A stretch of DNA of 46,500 bases. It comes from an uncultured Flavobacteriales bacterium. Its GTDB lineage: Bacteria; Bacteroidota; Bacteroidia; Flavobacteriales; Flavobacteriaceae. The stretch covers positions 1-46,500 of the forward strand of contig CAJWBA010000015.1 in assembly GCA_913020155.1 (NCBI GenBank). The letters run 5' to 3'. Shown here piece by piece: positions 1-8,139 of this stretch (its first letter is position 1; every line of letters begins with the position of its first letter). Made by a program: the position numbers and the translations under genes. The notes under the pieces were generated by a model, which saw only the letters and a list, made by a program, of their open reading frames with translations, made no database searches and was not told the origin of the DNA.

Positions 1-2
1 AG

Positions 3-1346
3 GTTAATAGTTCAATCAATGCAACAGGAACATTTGAACAAATAATAACCGAAGAAGAAATAGAGACCGGTGTTGTAGGGAAATGGAAAATACGAAAGCC
101 AAAATCGGCAAGTAAAACTTTGGCTGCAAACTGTGTAATGGATGAAGCCATCTTGCGCTCGGACGGAACTTACACTCTTTTGTTGGATGAACAAGTAATT
201 AGTGGAACTTATGTGGTTACAGAGGTGCAAAGTTCAGTGAACCATATTTTCTTAATGAATGGTGAAACCGATACGGGTAGTATTGAAAACCTTACTGTGA
301 CCAATAATTTTATTTCATTCACATTCATATCTTTGGATTGTAATAAATCTTACAAGGGAGATCGGGATAGAAATTATGATGAGGTTATCGACCCTTATGC
401 TGCTAAAATCTTTTTAGCACCTAATGGCATAACCATAAAATGTCCAAATGCAGAAATTGGGCATACCGAAGAATTCAATGATAAGACTTACGAAGTAGTG
501 GATAATTCAAGCCTGATAACAAAAGTAAATAATGATGAGGATGTTACTTGTGTATGCACATCAAGGGTAACTTCTATGAGTGAGCTTTTCAAAGATAAAG
601 AAAGCTTTAGTCAGGACATTGGTAACTGGGACACCTCTGGTGTAACTGATTTGACTTGGATGTTTCAAAACGCGAGTACGTTCAACCAAGACATCGGTTA
701 TTGGGATGTTTCTGGGGTTACAAAATCTTATCAAATGTTCACAAATGCAGTTACTTTTGATCAAGATATCGGAAATTGGAAAACTTCAAACATAACGGAT
801 ATGGATAATATGTTTGCGGGTGCAACTGCATTTAATCAAGACATAGGTGGCTGGGATACTTCCAAGGTAACCGACATGTATGCAATGTTTACAAATGCAA
901 CATCATTCAATCAAAATATTGGAACTTGGGATACCTCTAAAGTGACCGATATGATTAATATGTTTGGTGGTGCAAGTGCGTTCAATCAAGACTTGGGGAA
1001 CTGGAATACTTCAGAGGTTACGAATATGTACGGAATGTTCCTAAATGCTGTATCTTTTAACAAAAGTATTGGCCGTTGGAAGACTTCAAATGTGACTGAT
1101 ATGAGTTTTATGTTTAAGGTTTCTAATCTGTCCAATCAATCCTCAAGGTTCAATCAAGATATTGGTGATTGGGATACCTCTAGTGTAACCAATATGGAAA
1201 GTATGTTTTCCAATAATACTTCATTCAATCAAGACTTAACAGGCTGGTGTGTTACAAATATTCCCTATGAACCTATTGACTTTTCTAACTCATCTACCCT
1301 TACAGAGGCCAACAAACCAATATGGGGTACATGTCCTAGTGATTAA
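3..1346 (+). CDS. BspA-like (DUF285) repeat surface protein, 5' end outside window
   Basis: The frame is open to the first bases of the window, so the gene starts upstream; a TTG at 120 is an internal leucine, not a convincing start. The visible N-terminal part (GVVGKWKI..., then SDGTYTL) resembles a lipocalin-like or stress-type beta domain. From base 606 there are about eight 25-residue repeats of the form FNQDIGxWDTSxVTDMxxMF, the signature of the DUF285/BspA family, ending in a partial repeat with LTGWCVTNI and the usual family ending [11 protein letters not shown]. The seventh repeat carries a short insertion ([10 protein letters not shown]). Family members are exported surface proteins thought to act in adhesion or protein binding. 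No T9SS C-terminal sorting domain is visible after the repeats. A degenerate copy of the 3' end lies at 2695-2775. Family assignment is firm; function is inferred. Confidence 0.9.
   Translation, partial: VNSSINATGTFEQIITEEEIETGVVGKWKIRKPKSASKTLAANCVMDEAILRSDGTYTLLLDEQVISGTYVVTEVQSSVNHIFLMNGETDTGSIENLTVTNNFISFTFISLDCNKSYKGDRDRNYDEVIDPYAAKIFLAPNGITIKCPNAEIGHTEEFNDKTYEVVDNSSLITKVNNDEDVTCVCTSRVTSMSELFKDKESFSQDIGNWDTSGVTDLTWMFQNASTFNQDIGYWDVSGVTKSYQMFTNAVTFDQDIGNWKTSNITDMDNMFAGATAFNQDIGGWDTSKVTDMYAMFTNATSFNQNIGTWDTSKVTDMINMFGGASAFNQDLGNWNTSEVTNMYGMFLNAVSFNKSIGRWKTSNVTDMSFMFKVSNLSNQSSRFNQDIGDWDTSSVTNMESMFSNNTSFNQDLTGWCVTNIPYEPIDFSNSSTLTEANKPIWGTCPSD
606..1289 (+). repeat. Tandem 75-bp coding repeats (DUF285 units)
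   Basis: Eight full units plus a partial ninth encode FNQDIG-W-TS-VTDM-MF repeats of 25 residues. Spacing is regular except in the seventh unit, which is longer. The DNA units differ enough that they look old rather than recently amplified, but related stretches such as TTCAATCAAGA recur. Confidence 0.85.
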
Positions 1347-1556
1347 AATTTGATGAATTCATCTTTTAACAGAGAGAGGACAAGTTTCAATTTTGCGAAT
1401 ACAAACGAACCTAAAATCTAAAAGAATTTTTAAAAGAAGGTGAGAACTATAAATTATCTGTTTACTCAATTTTTATTTAAATATTTTATGGTTTTATATT
1501 AGAAGTCTTAACAACCCTATTTTTATCTAGCAAAAAAGTTTAAATTTCATAAATAA

Positions 1557-2633
1557 ATGAATCCTATTAAAGCGACAATCAAAGTTCAGGCACCAGCGAG
1601 AATTTGTTTTTTTGGAGACCATCAAGACTACTTGGGACTCCCTGTTATTGCTGGAACCATAAACCGTTACATTCAAATTAAGGCAAAGCCAAATTTAAAA
1701 TCTAAATATTTCATCCAACTGATTGATTTAAATAAAGAAATAACAATAAATCTGGATTATAACTTTAATTCAATTTTAACTGAAGATTACTTCCGCTCGT
1801 CTATGGCAGTATTGAGAGATGAAGGAGCAGAATTTTTACAAGGTTTCACTGTAGAAATTTCAGGAGATGTACCTGTAAATGCTGGTGTGTCTAGTTCATC
1901 CGCTTTGGTAGTGGCTTGGATTCGATTTTTACTACAAGCACAAGAAGCCACTTGGAATGCTACTGATAAACAAATTGGAGAATGGGCTTACAAAGCTGAA
2001 GTTCAGTATTTTGATCAACCGGGAGGACTGATGGATCAATACACGATTGCACAGGGGGGGTTGATTTACATTGATACCCAATCGGGTAAAACTACGAATT
2101 TAACTCCCAAAATAGGAACCTTGATCTTAGCTGAGTCAGGCATCCCAAAAAAGACTTTATCCATACTTCAAAACGCACGAAATTATGCTCAAAATGCAAT
2201 AGAGGAAGTACAAAATAAGCATCCTGAATTTGATCTTAAAAAAGCTCAAGAGCAGGATTTTGAAAATTACCTTCCCCTAGTATCAAAAGCTTTTCAACCT
2301 TATTGGTATGCAGCAATACATAACTACTTAATAACCCAAAAAAGCAAACAAGAGATGATGACTTCAGATCCTAATTTTGAGAAAATAGGTTTCTTTATGA
2401 ATGCACATCAAAAAATTTTACAAGAATGTATTCAAAATACTCCAAATCAAATGATTAAAGGAATGGAAGCTGCCAGAAAAGCAGGAGCATTGGGTGCTAA
2501 AGTTATCGGATCAGGCGGCGGCGGTTGTATGGTTGCTTTAACAAATAAACACTCCAAAGAAAATGTTATAAAAGCATTTAAAAAAGCAGGAGCTGTTCAG
2601 GCTTATCAAGTTCAATTAGTTTCAAATAAATGA
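1557..2633 (+). CDS. GHMP-family sugar kinase, galactokinase-like
   Basis: A 358-residue GHMP kinase. Residues about 14-26 (ARICFFGDHQDY) match the galactokinase signature GRxNxxGEHxDY that holds the sugar; here the usual Glu is Asp. Motif 2, the phosphate loop, is GVSSSSAL near residue 110; GGLMDQ near 160 carries the expected catalytic Asp; motif 3 is GSGGGGC near 320. These features point to phosphorylation of galactose or a related sugar at C1 with ATP. GalE and GalT encoded at 9.8-12.0 kb would complete a Leloir pathway. The ATG is preceded by an AT-rich leader without a strong Shine-Dalgarno sequence, as is normal for Bacteroidota. The protein is divergent from the common GalK type, so another sugar (for example a uronic acid or heptose) remains possible. 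A G7 run inside the gene does not break the frame. Confidence 0.75.
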   Translation: MNPIKATIKVQAPARICFFGDHQDYLGLPVIAGTINRYIQIKAKPNLKSKYFIQLIDLNKEITINLDYNFNSILTEDYFRSSMAVLRDEGAEFLQGFTVEISGDVPVNAGVSSSSALVVAWIRFLLQAQEATWNATDKQIGEWAYKAEVQYFDQPGGLMDQYTIAQGGLIYIDTQSGKTTNLTPKIGTLILAESGIPKKTLSILQNARNYAQNAIEEVQNKHPEFDLKKAQEQDFENYLPLVSKAFQPYWYAAIHNYLITQKSKQEMMTSDPNFEKIGFFMNAHQKILQECIQNTPNQMIKGMEAARKAGALGAKVIGSGGGGCMVALTNKHSKENVIKAFKKAGAVQAYQVQLVSNK

Positions 2634-2694
2634 GAGGTTCAAACTCATCCATACCATGATCTGAACAGTACTGTTTTTTTACCCTATCTACAAG

Positions 2695-2775
2695 TTCAAT
2701 CAAGACTTAACAGGTTGGTGTGTTACAAATATTGCATTCGAACCCATTCATTTCTTTCCCTGCTCTGCCCTTTTA
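2695..2775 (+). pseudogene. Remnant of a BspA/DUF285 gene 3' end
   Basis: Bases 2695-2733 repeat bases 1224-1262 of the BspA-like gene with one mismatch, and weaker similarity continues to about 2775. In frame it reads [20 protein letters not shown], matching [20 protein letters not shown] in the intact gene, and then loses similarity. There is no start and no further repeat upstream, so this is a tail fragment left by duplication or rearrangement around the kinase gene. A weak hairpin (AACAGTACTGTT followed by a T run, 2664-2680) just upstream might end kinase transcription. Confidence 0.75.
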
Positions 2776-2934
2776 AAACCAAGAAACTCATATAAGATAC
2801 TTATCTCTGTGATCAAAAATTAATGGTTTTATCTTTAAGCCAAAATCAATTAATTAGCCTTATACAAAATCCAAAAAAATATTTTGATTATTCTAATAAA
2901 CTGGAACAGAAACGTTATTTTTTTATTTTTGAGT

Positions 2935-3192
2935 ATGTCAAAAAGAATTTTTTTATCCACTTTTGTTGTTAATCATTCCTGCAATCGGCTTAACCCTAGA
3001 GGATCAAATTAATTGGAGTATTTTCGATTTTATTGTAATGGGAAGTTTCTTGTTGGAGTTGGGATAAATTTTGTAATCTATAAAAAAGTAAAAAACCGAA
3101 TTCTCAATATTGGGCTTATATTTCTGGTTTTTATTTTGCTTTGGGCAGAGTTAGCAGTAGGAATTTTTGAGTCTCCATTAGCCGGAAATTAG
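2935..3192 (+). pseudogene. Frameshifted small membrane protein gene
   Basis: An ATG at 2935 opens MSKRIFLST and soon stops, but other frames continue a coherent hydrophobic protein: LLLIIPAIGLTLEDQINWS, then FDFIVMGSFLLELG and a stop, then VGVGINFVIYKKVKNRIL and LWAELAVGIFESPLAGN ending at 3192. Two frame changes are needed, one near 2950-2965 (a T-rich tract) and one near 3055-3065. The pieces together resemble the small, roughly 90-residue, multi-pass membrane proteins of unknown function common in Flavobacteriaceae that contain WSxFDFxVMG and WAELAVGIFGSPxAG (recalled, not searched). Either a decayed gene or two indel errors. The stretch 3193-3275 shows no other gene. Confidence 0.65.
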
Positions 3193-3275
3193 TTCAGAAA
3201 TAGTTGAATTTGGCGGCAGCATTTTGAAATATCTATGAAAAGTAAACTCCTAAAAACAAGGGTTAAAACCCGTTC

Positions 3276-3309
3276 TTGATAATTATTGTTTAAAAATTAC
3301 CTATTTTTG
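3276..3309 (+). promoter_or_regulatory. Promoter candidate for the GLPGLI/outer-membrane operon
   Basis: TATTTTTG at 3302-3309 matches the Bacteroidota -7 element TAnnTTTG exactly, with a TTG at 3276-3278 placed 23 bases upstream as a -33 element. The start codon follows 20 bases after the -7 box. A short GGGTT/AACCC hairpin at 3260-3271 lies just upstream. Confidence 0.55.
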
Positions 3310-3329
3310 TTAATCATTTTTATGTTTCT

Positions 3330-4148
3330 ATGAAAATTTTTCTTTTCCCTCTTTTATTGATAACGCTCCTACAATCAGATTTTTATTCGAATGACTCAGA
3401 GACTCAAGAATTACAGGGGAGAGCATATTATTTTTCGATGTCTAAACTGGAATTGGGAAATTGGGGTGCACGAATGAGCGAGGCTCAAAAAAAGCAAATA
3501 AAAGCTCGTTTGAAAAATAGATTAGAAAAAACGTTCATCCTAAATTTTAGTTCTAAGGAATCTTTATTTGTAGAGGAGGAAAAAGTTGATGCCATTTCCG
3601 GAGCAACGGATTCTTGGGGGAGTAATTTTGCTCGAGGGAAACAGTACAAAAATATTTTAGAAAACAGTCTTGTACAGGCACAAGAGTTTTATGGAAAACG
3701 CTTTTTGGTTAAAGATAAATTACAAGATTTTGATTGGAAAATAGGAAATGATACAAAGGAAATTGGGGGCTACACATGTTTTAAAGCTACAGCTATTGTC
3801 CCTACACAAGAACTAAGGTGGTATAATTTTGAGTGGAGTGACCTATCCAACAATTCGACAGATACCTCTGAAAAAGACATTCAATTGACTCAAGTAGAGG
3901 CCTGGTACACCATGCAAATTCCTTTACAAACAGGTCCTGCCGAATTTTGGGGTTTACCCGGTCTGATTTTAGAAGTAATTGCCGGAAATACAACCATCCT
4001 TTGTTCAGAAATTATAATCAACCCCAAAGAGAAAGAAAAAATCACGGCACCCGATAAAGGAACCAAAATAAATAAAGACGATTACCGTTCTACCATCGTA
4101 AACAAGATGCTGGAAATGAGAAACAATCGAGGGAGAAGAAGAGGTTAA
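3330..4148 (+). CDS. GLPGLI family protein
   Basis: A 272-residue protein with an N-terminal hydrophobic leader (residues 1-16), so probably exported to the periplasm or outer membrane. The family-defining motif WGLPGLILEV lies at about residues 207-216, preceded by AWYTMQIPLQTGP, which is also typical. The C terminus is charged and ends NNRGRRRG. The GLPGLI family (TIGR01200) is specific to Bacteroidota and of unknown function; members very often precede a large outer-membrane protein with a carboxypeptidase-like domain, as here (25 bp gap, same strand). It probably works with that barrel at the outer membrane, but its role is unknown. Confidence 0.88.
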   Translation: MKIFLFPLLLITLLQSDFYSNDSETQELQGRAYYFSMSKLELGNWGARMSEAQKKQIKARLKNRLEKTFILNFSSKESLFVEEEKVDAISGATDSWGSNFARGKQYKNILENSLVQAQEFYGKRFLVKDKLQDFDWKIGNDTKEIGGYTCFKATAIVPTQELRWYNFEWSDLSNNSTDTSEKDIQLTQVEAWYTMQIPLQTGPAEFWGLPGLILEVIAGNTTILCSEIIINPKEKEKITAPDKGTKINKDDYRSTIVNKMLEMRNNRGRRRG

Positions 4149-4173
4149 ACATTTCTCCATTTAACCTTTAGTT

Positions 4174-6897
4174 ATGAGCCTTAAAACAAATTTCTTTTTA
4201 GCATTACTCCTTTTTACCCTTTGCGTAAACGCACAGGTTGAACTAAAGGGTACGGTTCTCGATACTTTACAAAGTCCATTGGAAAGAGCAAGCGTAGTAG
4301 CGATCAATAAAGTTACTGATGCGCTAGACGCCTACACGATGACCGATGATTTGGGACTGTTTTCACTGAATCTAAAACAAAATACAAAATATAAAATCCA
4401 GGTCAGTTATTTCGGTCTACAAACTATTAACGATAGCCTAAGTACTCAAACTACTAGCTTGAAAAGAAATTACACACTTCGCGCAGATATAGCGTTGGAC
4501 GAGGTTGTAGTAAAAATACCAGTTTTGATTCGTGGAGACACCCTCATCTACGATGCCGATTCATACAAAAATGGAACCGAGCGAAAGCTAGAAGATATCA
4601 TTGCTAAACTTCCTGGGATAGAAATCAACGAAACTGGGCAGATTGAGGTTGAAGGTAAAGTTGTCAATAAACTTATGGTCAACGGGAAAGACTTTTTTGA
4701 TGGAGACACAAAGATCGCCACCAAAAACATTCCATCTAGTACCGTTGATAAAATCCAAGTCCTCAAAAATTTTGGAGAAGTAGGCCAGCTAAAAGGGGTT
4801 CGAAACAACCAAAATAATGTTGCAATCAACATTAAGCTAAAAAAAGGGAAAGAGAGTTTTTGGTTTGGTAATATTACCAGTGGAGGTGGTAATTCTCCTA
4901 CAGAAAATCGTTATTTATTACAGCCCAAATTGTTTTACTACAGCCCCAAATACACCATCAACTTTATTGGAGACCTGAACAACATTGGTGAATTAGCTCT
5001 ATCTCGTAGAGATTTAAGGGGGTTTGGTGGAGGTTTTAGGCCACCTAGCAATCAGAGTGGAACCAACATCAATTTAGGAGACAACAGTCTTAACTTTTTG
5101 ACCGATCAGAGTGATGCCCTCAACATAGAAAATAAGTTAGCCACTGCAAACTTTAGTTACTCTCCAAACGAAAATCTTGACCTCAGCGGTTTCCTCATTT
5201 TTAATTCCAATAAAACCACTTCCAAAGCCATCAGTACTATTCAATATACCGATGCGGTTCTTCAAATTCCTGATGAACAAACAGACCAGTCAAATAAAGA
5301 AAATTCCTATCAAAGCTTGGTGAAATTAAGTGCTTCGTACAAACCGAACTTAAACAACCAAATTGATTACGACGTTTTTATTAGAACAACCGATGACTCC
5401 CAAAATCAAAACATTGTATCATCACTTATTGGAAATACTACGGAATTAAATGAGACCACACCATACAGCATCAACCAGAATTTAAATTATTATTTTACCC
5501 TAGACGAAAAAAATATTTTCGCCTTTGAGGCCCAACATTTATTCAAAAACGAAGACCCTTTTTACAATGCTATTTTAACAAATGATCCTAGTGGACTGGA
5601 TACTTTCGACAACACGGCTTCAGCTTTGGGTTTAAATTCTACTTTCACAACATACAATATTGGTCAAAACAGAAAAATTTTATCAAATCAACTGGATGCC
5701 AAATTGGATTATTATCACATAATCAATACCAAAAGTAACCTCAACCTCACGCTGGGAACAATTCTAAGCAAACAGGAATTCAATTCCAACATCTTCCAAT
5801 TCCTAGACAACGGAGTACAGTTTGATCCCATTCCTAATTTTAATCAAGGCTTATCGACCAATGATGCTGATTACAATTTTAGTGATCTATACCTTGGGGT
5901 ACATTATCGCTTTAGGACAGGTAAATTCACTTTTACCCCTGGCTTCTCTGTTCATGCTTACGGAAACAAAAATATTCAAATCAACACCATTGTTAAAGAC
6001 AAATTTTTACGCCTATTACCCGACTTTGAAACCCGTATTCAAATTAAAAAAGGAGAAACCTTAACCCTGAATTATAGAATGCAAAATCAGTTTACAGACA
6101 TTACCAAACTTGTCCGTGGTGTGGTTTTAAACACTTACAACAACATCCAATATGCAGATATAAATGGGGGAAGAGAGCTTCAAAATGCAATGTCCCACAA
6201 CATAAGTCTTTTGTATAGCAGTTTTAACTTGTTTAACTACACTAATGTATTTGCTAGAGTTGCCTATTCGAGTAACATCGATCAAATTCGAAACCAAACT
6301 AACTTTGAAAATATAATCCGTACCAGCACCTTTTTCAATTCAAACTTTGCGGATGAAAATCTAAACACTTTTGGTAGAGTACAGCGAACCTTTGGAAAGA
6401 TTAGAGCCAGTTTAAATGGAGCTTTTAACTACAATAAAATCAATCAAAAAATACAACAACTGAGATCCATAAATGAGAGCTTTACCCAAACCCTTACCCC
6501 AGGAATCCGAACAAATTTTAGGGTTGCACCCAATATTAACCTCCAATATCGATACAGTGTAATTAATAATAAACAAGGGTCCAAAAAAACAACATTTATC
6601 ATAAAAGCACCTTCAATAGAATTTGATGCTTACATCATAGAAAAATTTACTTTTGTAACCAATTATAGTTTCACTACCCAAGAACTAGAAACAGATTCAC
6701 AATCATTTCAAAATTGGGATGCCAGCCTAATTTACAGAAAAGACAAAGATGCTAAATGGGAGTTCGAATTGAAAGCTTCCAATATTTTGAATATCGATAT
6801 TCAAGTAAGAAACAGTGCAAACAACTTATCGGTATTGAACACACAAATTTTTACCCAACCTCGATTTATCACCTTCAGAGGGGTTTACAATTTATAA
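4174..6897 (+). CDS. Large outer-membrane beta-barrel protein with carboxypeptidase-like regulatory domain
   Basis: A 907-residue protein with a signal peptide (residues 1-20, ending VNAQ). Residues about 22-105 form a CarboxypepD_reg-like beta-sandwich (VELKGTVLD...), followed by a plug-like stretch around 110-200 (GDTLIYDADSYKNGTERKLEDI reads as a TonB-receptor-like plug). The rest consists of alternating, aromatic-ended strands typical of OMP_b-brl family barrels, ending FITFRGVYNL, where the terminal aromatic-x-Leu fits BAM recognition. It follows the GLPGLI gene in the same operon. The substrate is unknown. It resembles TonB-dependent receptors but lacks a clear TonB box, so it may be a TonB-independent or divergent relative. 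Confidence 0.85.
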   Translation: MSLKTNFFLALLLFTLCVNAQVELKGTVLDTLQSPLERASVVAINKVTDALDAYTMTDDLGLFSLNLKQNTKYKIQVSYFGLQTINDSLSTQTTSLKRNYTLRADIALDEVVVKIPVLIRGDTLIYDADSYKNGTERKLEDIIAKLPGIEINETGQIEVEGKVVNKLMVNGKDFFDGDTKIATKNIPSSTVDKIQVLKNFGEVGQLKGVRNNQNNVAINIKLKKGKESFWFGNITSGGGNSPTENRYLLQPKLFYYSPKYTINFIGDLNNIGELALSRRDLRGFGGGFRPPSNQSGTNINLGDNSLNFLTDQSDALNIENKLATANFSYSPNENLDLSGFLIFNSNKTTSKAISTIQYTDAVLQIPDEQTDQSNKENSYQSLVKLSASYKPNLNNQIDYDVFIRTTDDSQNQNIVSSLIGNTTELNETTPYSINQNLNYYFTLDEKNIFAFEAQHLFKNEDPFYNAILTNDPSGLDTFDNTASALGLNSTFTTYNIGQNRKILSNQLDAKLDYYHIINTKSNLNLTLGTILSKQEFNSNIFQFLDNGVQFDPIPNFNQGLSTNDADYNFSDLYLGVHYRFRTGKFTFTPGFSVHAYGNKNIQINTIVKDKFLRLLPDFETRIQIKKGETLTLNYRMQNQFTDITKLVRGVVLNTYNNIQYADINGGRELQNAMSHNISLLYSSFNLFNYTNVFARVAYSSNIDQIRNQTNFENIIRTSTFFNSNFADENLNTFGRVQRTFGKIRASLNGAFNYNKINQKIQQLRSINESFTQTLTPGIRTNFRVAPNINLQYRYSVINNKQGSKKTTFIIKAPSIEFDAYIIEKFTFVTNYSFTTQELETDSQSFQNWDASLIYRKDKDAKWEFELKASNILNIDIQVRNSANNLSVLNTQIFTQPRFITFRGVYNL

Positions 6898-6919
6898 GCC
6901 ATACTCAAGAATAGAAGAT

Positions 6920-6945
6920 CCTCCCAACGGAGGGGGGGGGGCTTT
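6920..6945. terminator. Short hairpin with a G10 tract between convergent genes
   Basis: CCTCC (6920-6924) can pair with GGAGG (6929-6933) across a 4-base loop, and the right arm runs into ten consecutive G residues (6932-6941) followed by CTTTATATT. It lies between the convergent outer-membrane gene and the lipoprotein gene and is probably a terminator or its remnant; a proper T run is missing on the plus strand. Confidence 0.4.
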
Positions 6946-6969
6946 ATATTCAATTTTTAGCTCGTTTCC

Positions 6970-7485
6970 TTACTCCTCGCTAGACCCTTCAGTCGCATCT
7001 TCATCTCCCTGAACAGCCATAACCATTCCTGTAGCATCAAAATAATCTCCAGAAGCAATTACTTTACCTTTTTCTACCATAAAATAATGGTAAGTGTCTA
7101 ACGAAAATTCCTTTCCTGAAGCAATATTATTTCCAGACCAAGTTCCATAAACACGGACACTTCCGTCAACCAATAAAGTTTCTTCATTAACACCAGGCAA
7201 CCAAGCATCTGCTTTAAACGAAACGTTTTCAAAACCATTCATGTAAAACTCTCCCTGAGCTAAAACTTGATCATATCCGACTTTACCTACACCATACATT
7301 GGTGATTGGTGCTCAATATTTTCGGCTGTCATCGACTTGAATAGTTCAAAGTTTGTTGGCGACTCATAAGTTGAAATGTATTTTTTTGCAACTTCCAAAT
7401 TCGCTTTGAATTGCGTCATATCCGGTGCGTTTGAACAAGAAAATGTTACAAAGGCAATAGAAATTAGTAAAATAAATTTTTTCAT
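6970..7485 (-). CDS. NTF2-like lipoprotein
   Basis: 171 residues with a lipoprotein signal: hydrophobic leader and lipobox TFSC with Cys17. The mature part resembles the NTF2/SnoaL fold: helices with MTAENIEHQSPMYG, a short GxxGYDQVLAQGEFYMNGF segment, then beta strands (LLVDGSVRVYGTW, HYFMVEKGKVIASGDYFDATG). The FMVEKGKVIASGDYFD stretch is the recurrent closing strand pair of SnoaL-like proteins. The C terminus is acidic (DEDATEGSSEE). NTF2-like folds bind small hydrophobic ligands or act as enzymes; no specific activity can be assigned. It stands alone, 137 bp from the next gene. Confidence 0.75.
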   Translation of the reverse strand: MKKFILLISIAFVTFSCSNAPDMTQFKANLEVAKKYISTYESPTNFELFKSMTAENIEHQSPMYGVGKVGYDQVLAQGEFYMNGFENVSFKADAWLPGVNEETLLVDGSVRVYGTWSGNNIASGKEFSLDTYHYFMVEKGKVIASGDYFDATGMVMAVQGDEDATEGSSEE

Positions 7486-7622
7486 AATAAAAATAGTTTA
7501 ATTTTTGTAAGATACCAAGATACATAAACATTCAGATTAAAAAAATTTCAGCGGTTTAAATAAGCTCGTTTTGCCTATTCCAAAAAACCATCGGCTTCCA
7601 AATTGTTTTTAGGTTTACAGGT

Positions 7623-8111
7623 CTACTCTATTTTCAATAAAACTGAATTTACTTTATTCTCTAACAAGGTTACGATGTATAAATTTGAATTGTCATCGTC
7701 CTCAATTTGCGGATAACGCTCTTCATTTAACACTGCGTTGACAAATTGAGGAATAGTATTGGAATGGCCTACAATTAAAATAGTTTTGCCGCGTGTTTGC
7801 TCTTGAAATAATAAAGAATAGCCCACATCAGGGTCGTATTTAATAAGCTTTAGATTCTTAGCATTTGCAGTAGCTAAAGCTGTTTCTATGGTTCTGCTGT
7901 AATCTGTTGAATAAACTGCATCAAATGGAACTTCCTGAAAAACCTTACTCCATTTTATAGCTCTTTGGTGCCCTTTGGGAATTAAATTAGGATTGGTATT
8001 AGAAGGTTTGGAACGATCTTTTTCAGCATGCCGAATAAAATAATATGTGGTAGCCTGAGCGTAGCTATTTAAAGAAAAAAAGAAGAGTAAAACGATTATT
8101 AGCTTTTTCAT
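7623..8111 (-). CDS. Periplasmic histidine phosphatase (SixA/phosphoglycerate-mutase-like)
   Basis: 162 residues with a cleavable signal (residues 1-19, ending SYAQ). RHAEK at residues 27-31 is the catalytic RHG/RHA motif with the phospho-accepting His28; VYSTDYSRTIETA supplies the Arg-containing second motif; VGHSN near 115 gives the second catalytic His. The small size fits the SixA-like branch 1 histidine phosphatases. It lies 28 bp after glpD on the same strand and is probably cotranscribed, so it may hydrolyse a periplasmic phosphate ester, but the substrate is not visible from sequence. Confidence 0.85.
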   Translation of the reverse strand: MKKLIIVLLFFFSLNSYAQATTYYFIRHAEKDRSKPSNTNPNLIPKGHQRAIKWSKVFQEVPFDAVYSTDYSRTIETALATANAKNLKLIKYDPDVGYSLLFQEQTRGKTILIVGHSNTIPQFVNAVLNEERYPQIEDDDNSNLYIVTLLENKVNSVLLKIE

Positions 8112-8139
8112 ATCCAGAGATTAAATTTTTACAAATGCA

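Noticed and set aside
606-1289. Regular 75-bp repeats considered as a CRISPR or minisatellite
   Set aside because: Units are in frame, lack spacer structure and encode DUF285 repeats.
2053-2060. G7 run in the galactokinase-like gene as a frameshift site
   Set aside because: The frame is intact and encodes conserved residues on both sides; slippage is possible but there is no evidence for it.
4548-4832. 94-residue frame opposite the outer-membrane protein gene
   Set aside because: Antisense shadow; the plus-strand gene is clearly coding.
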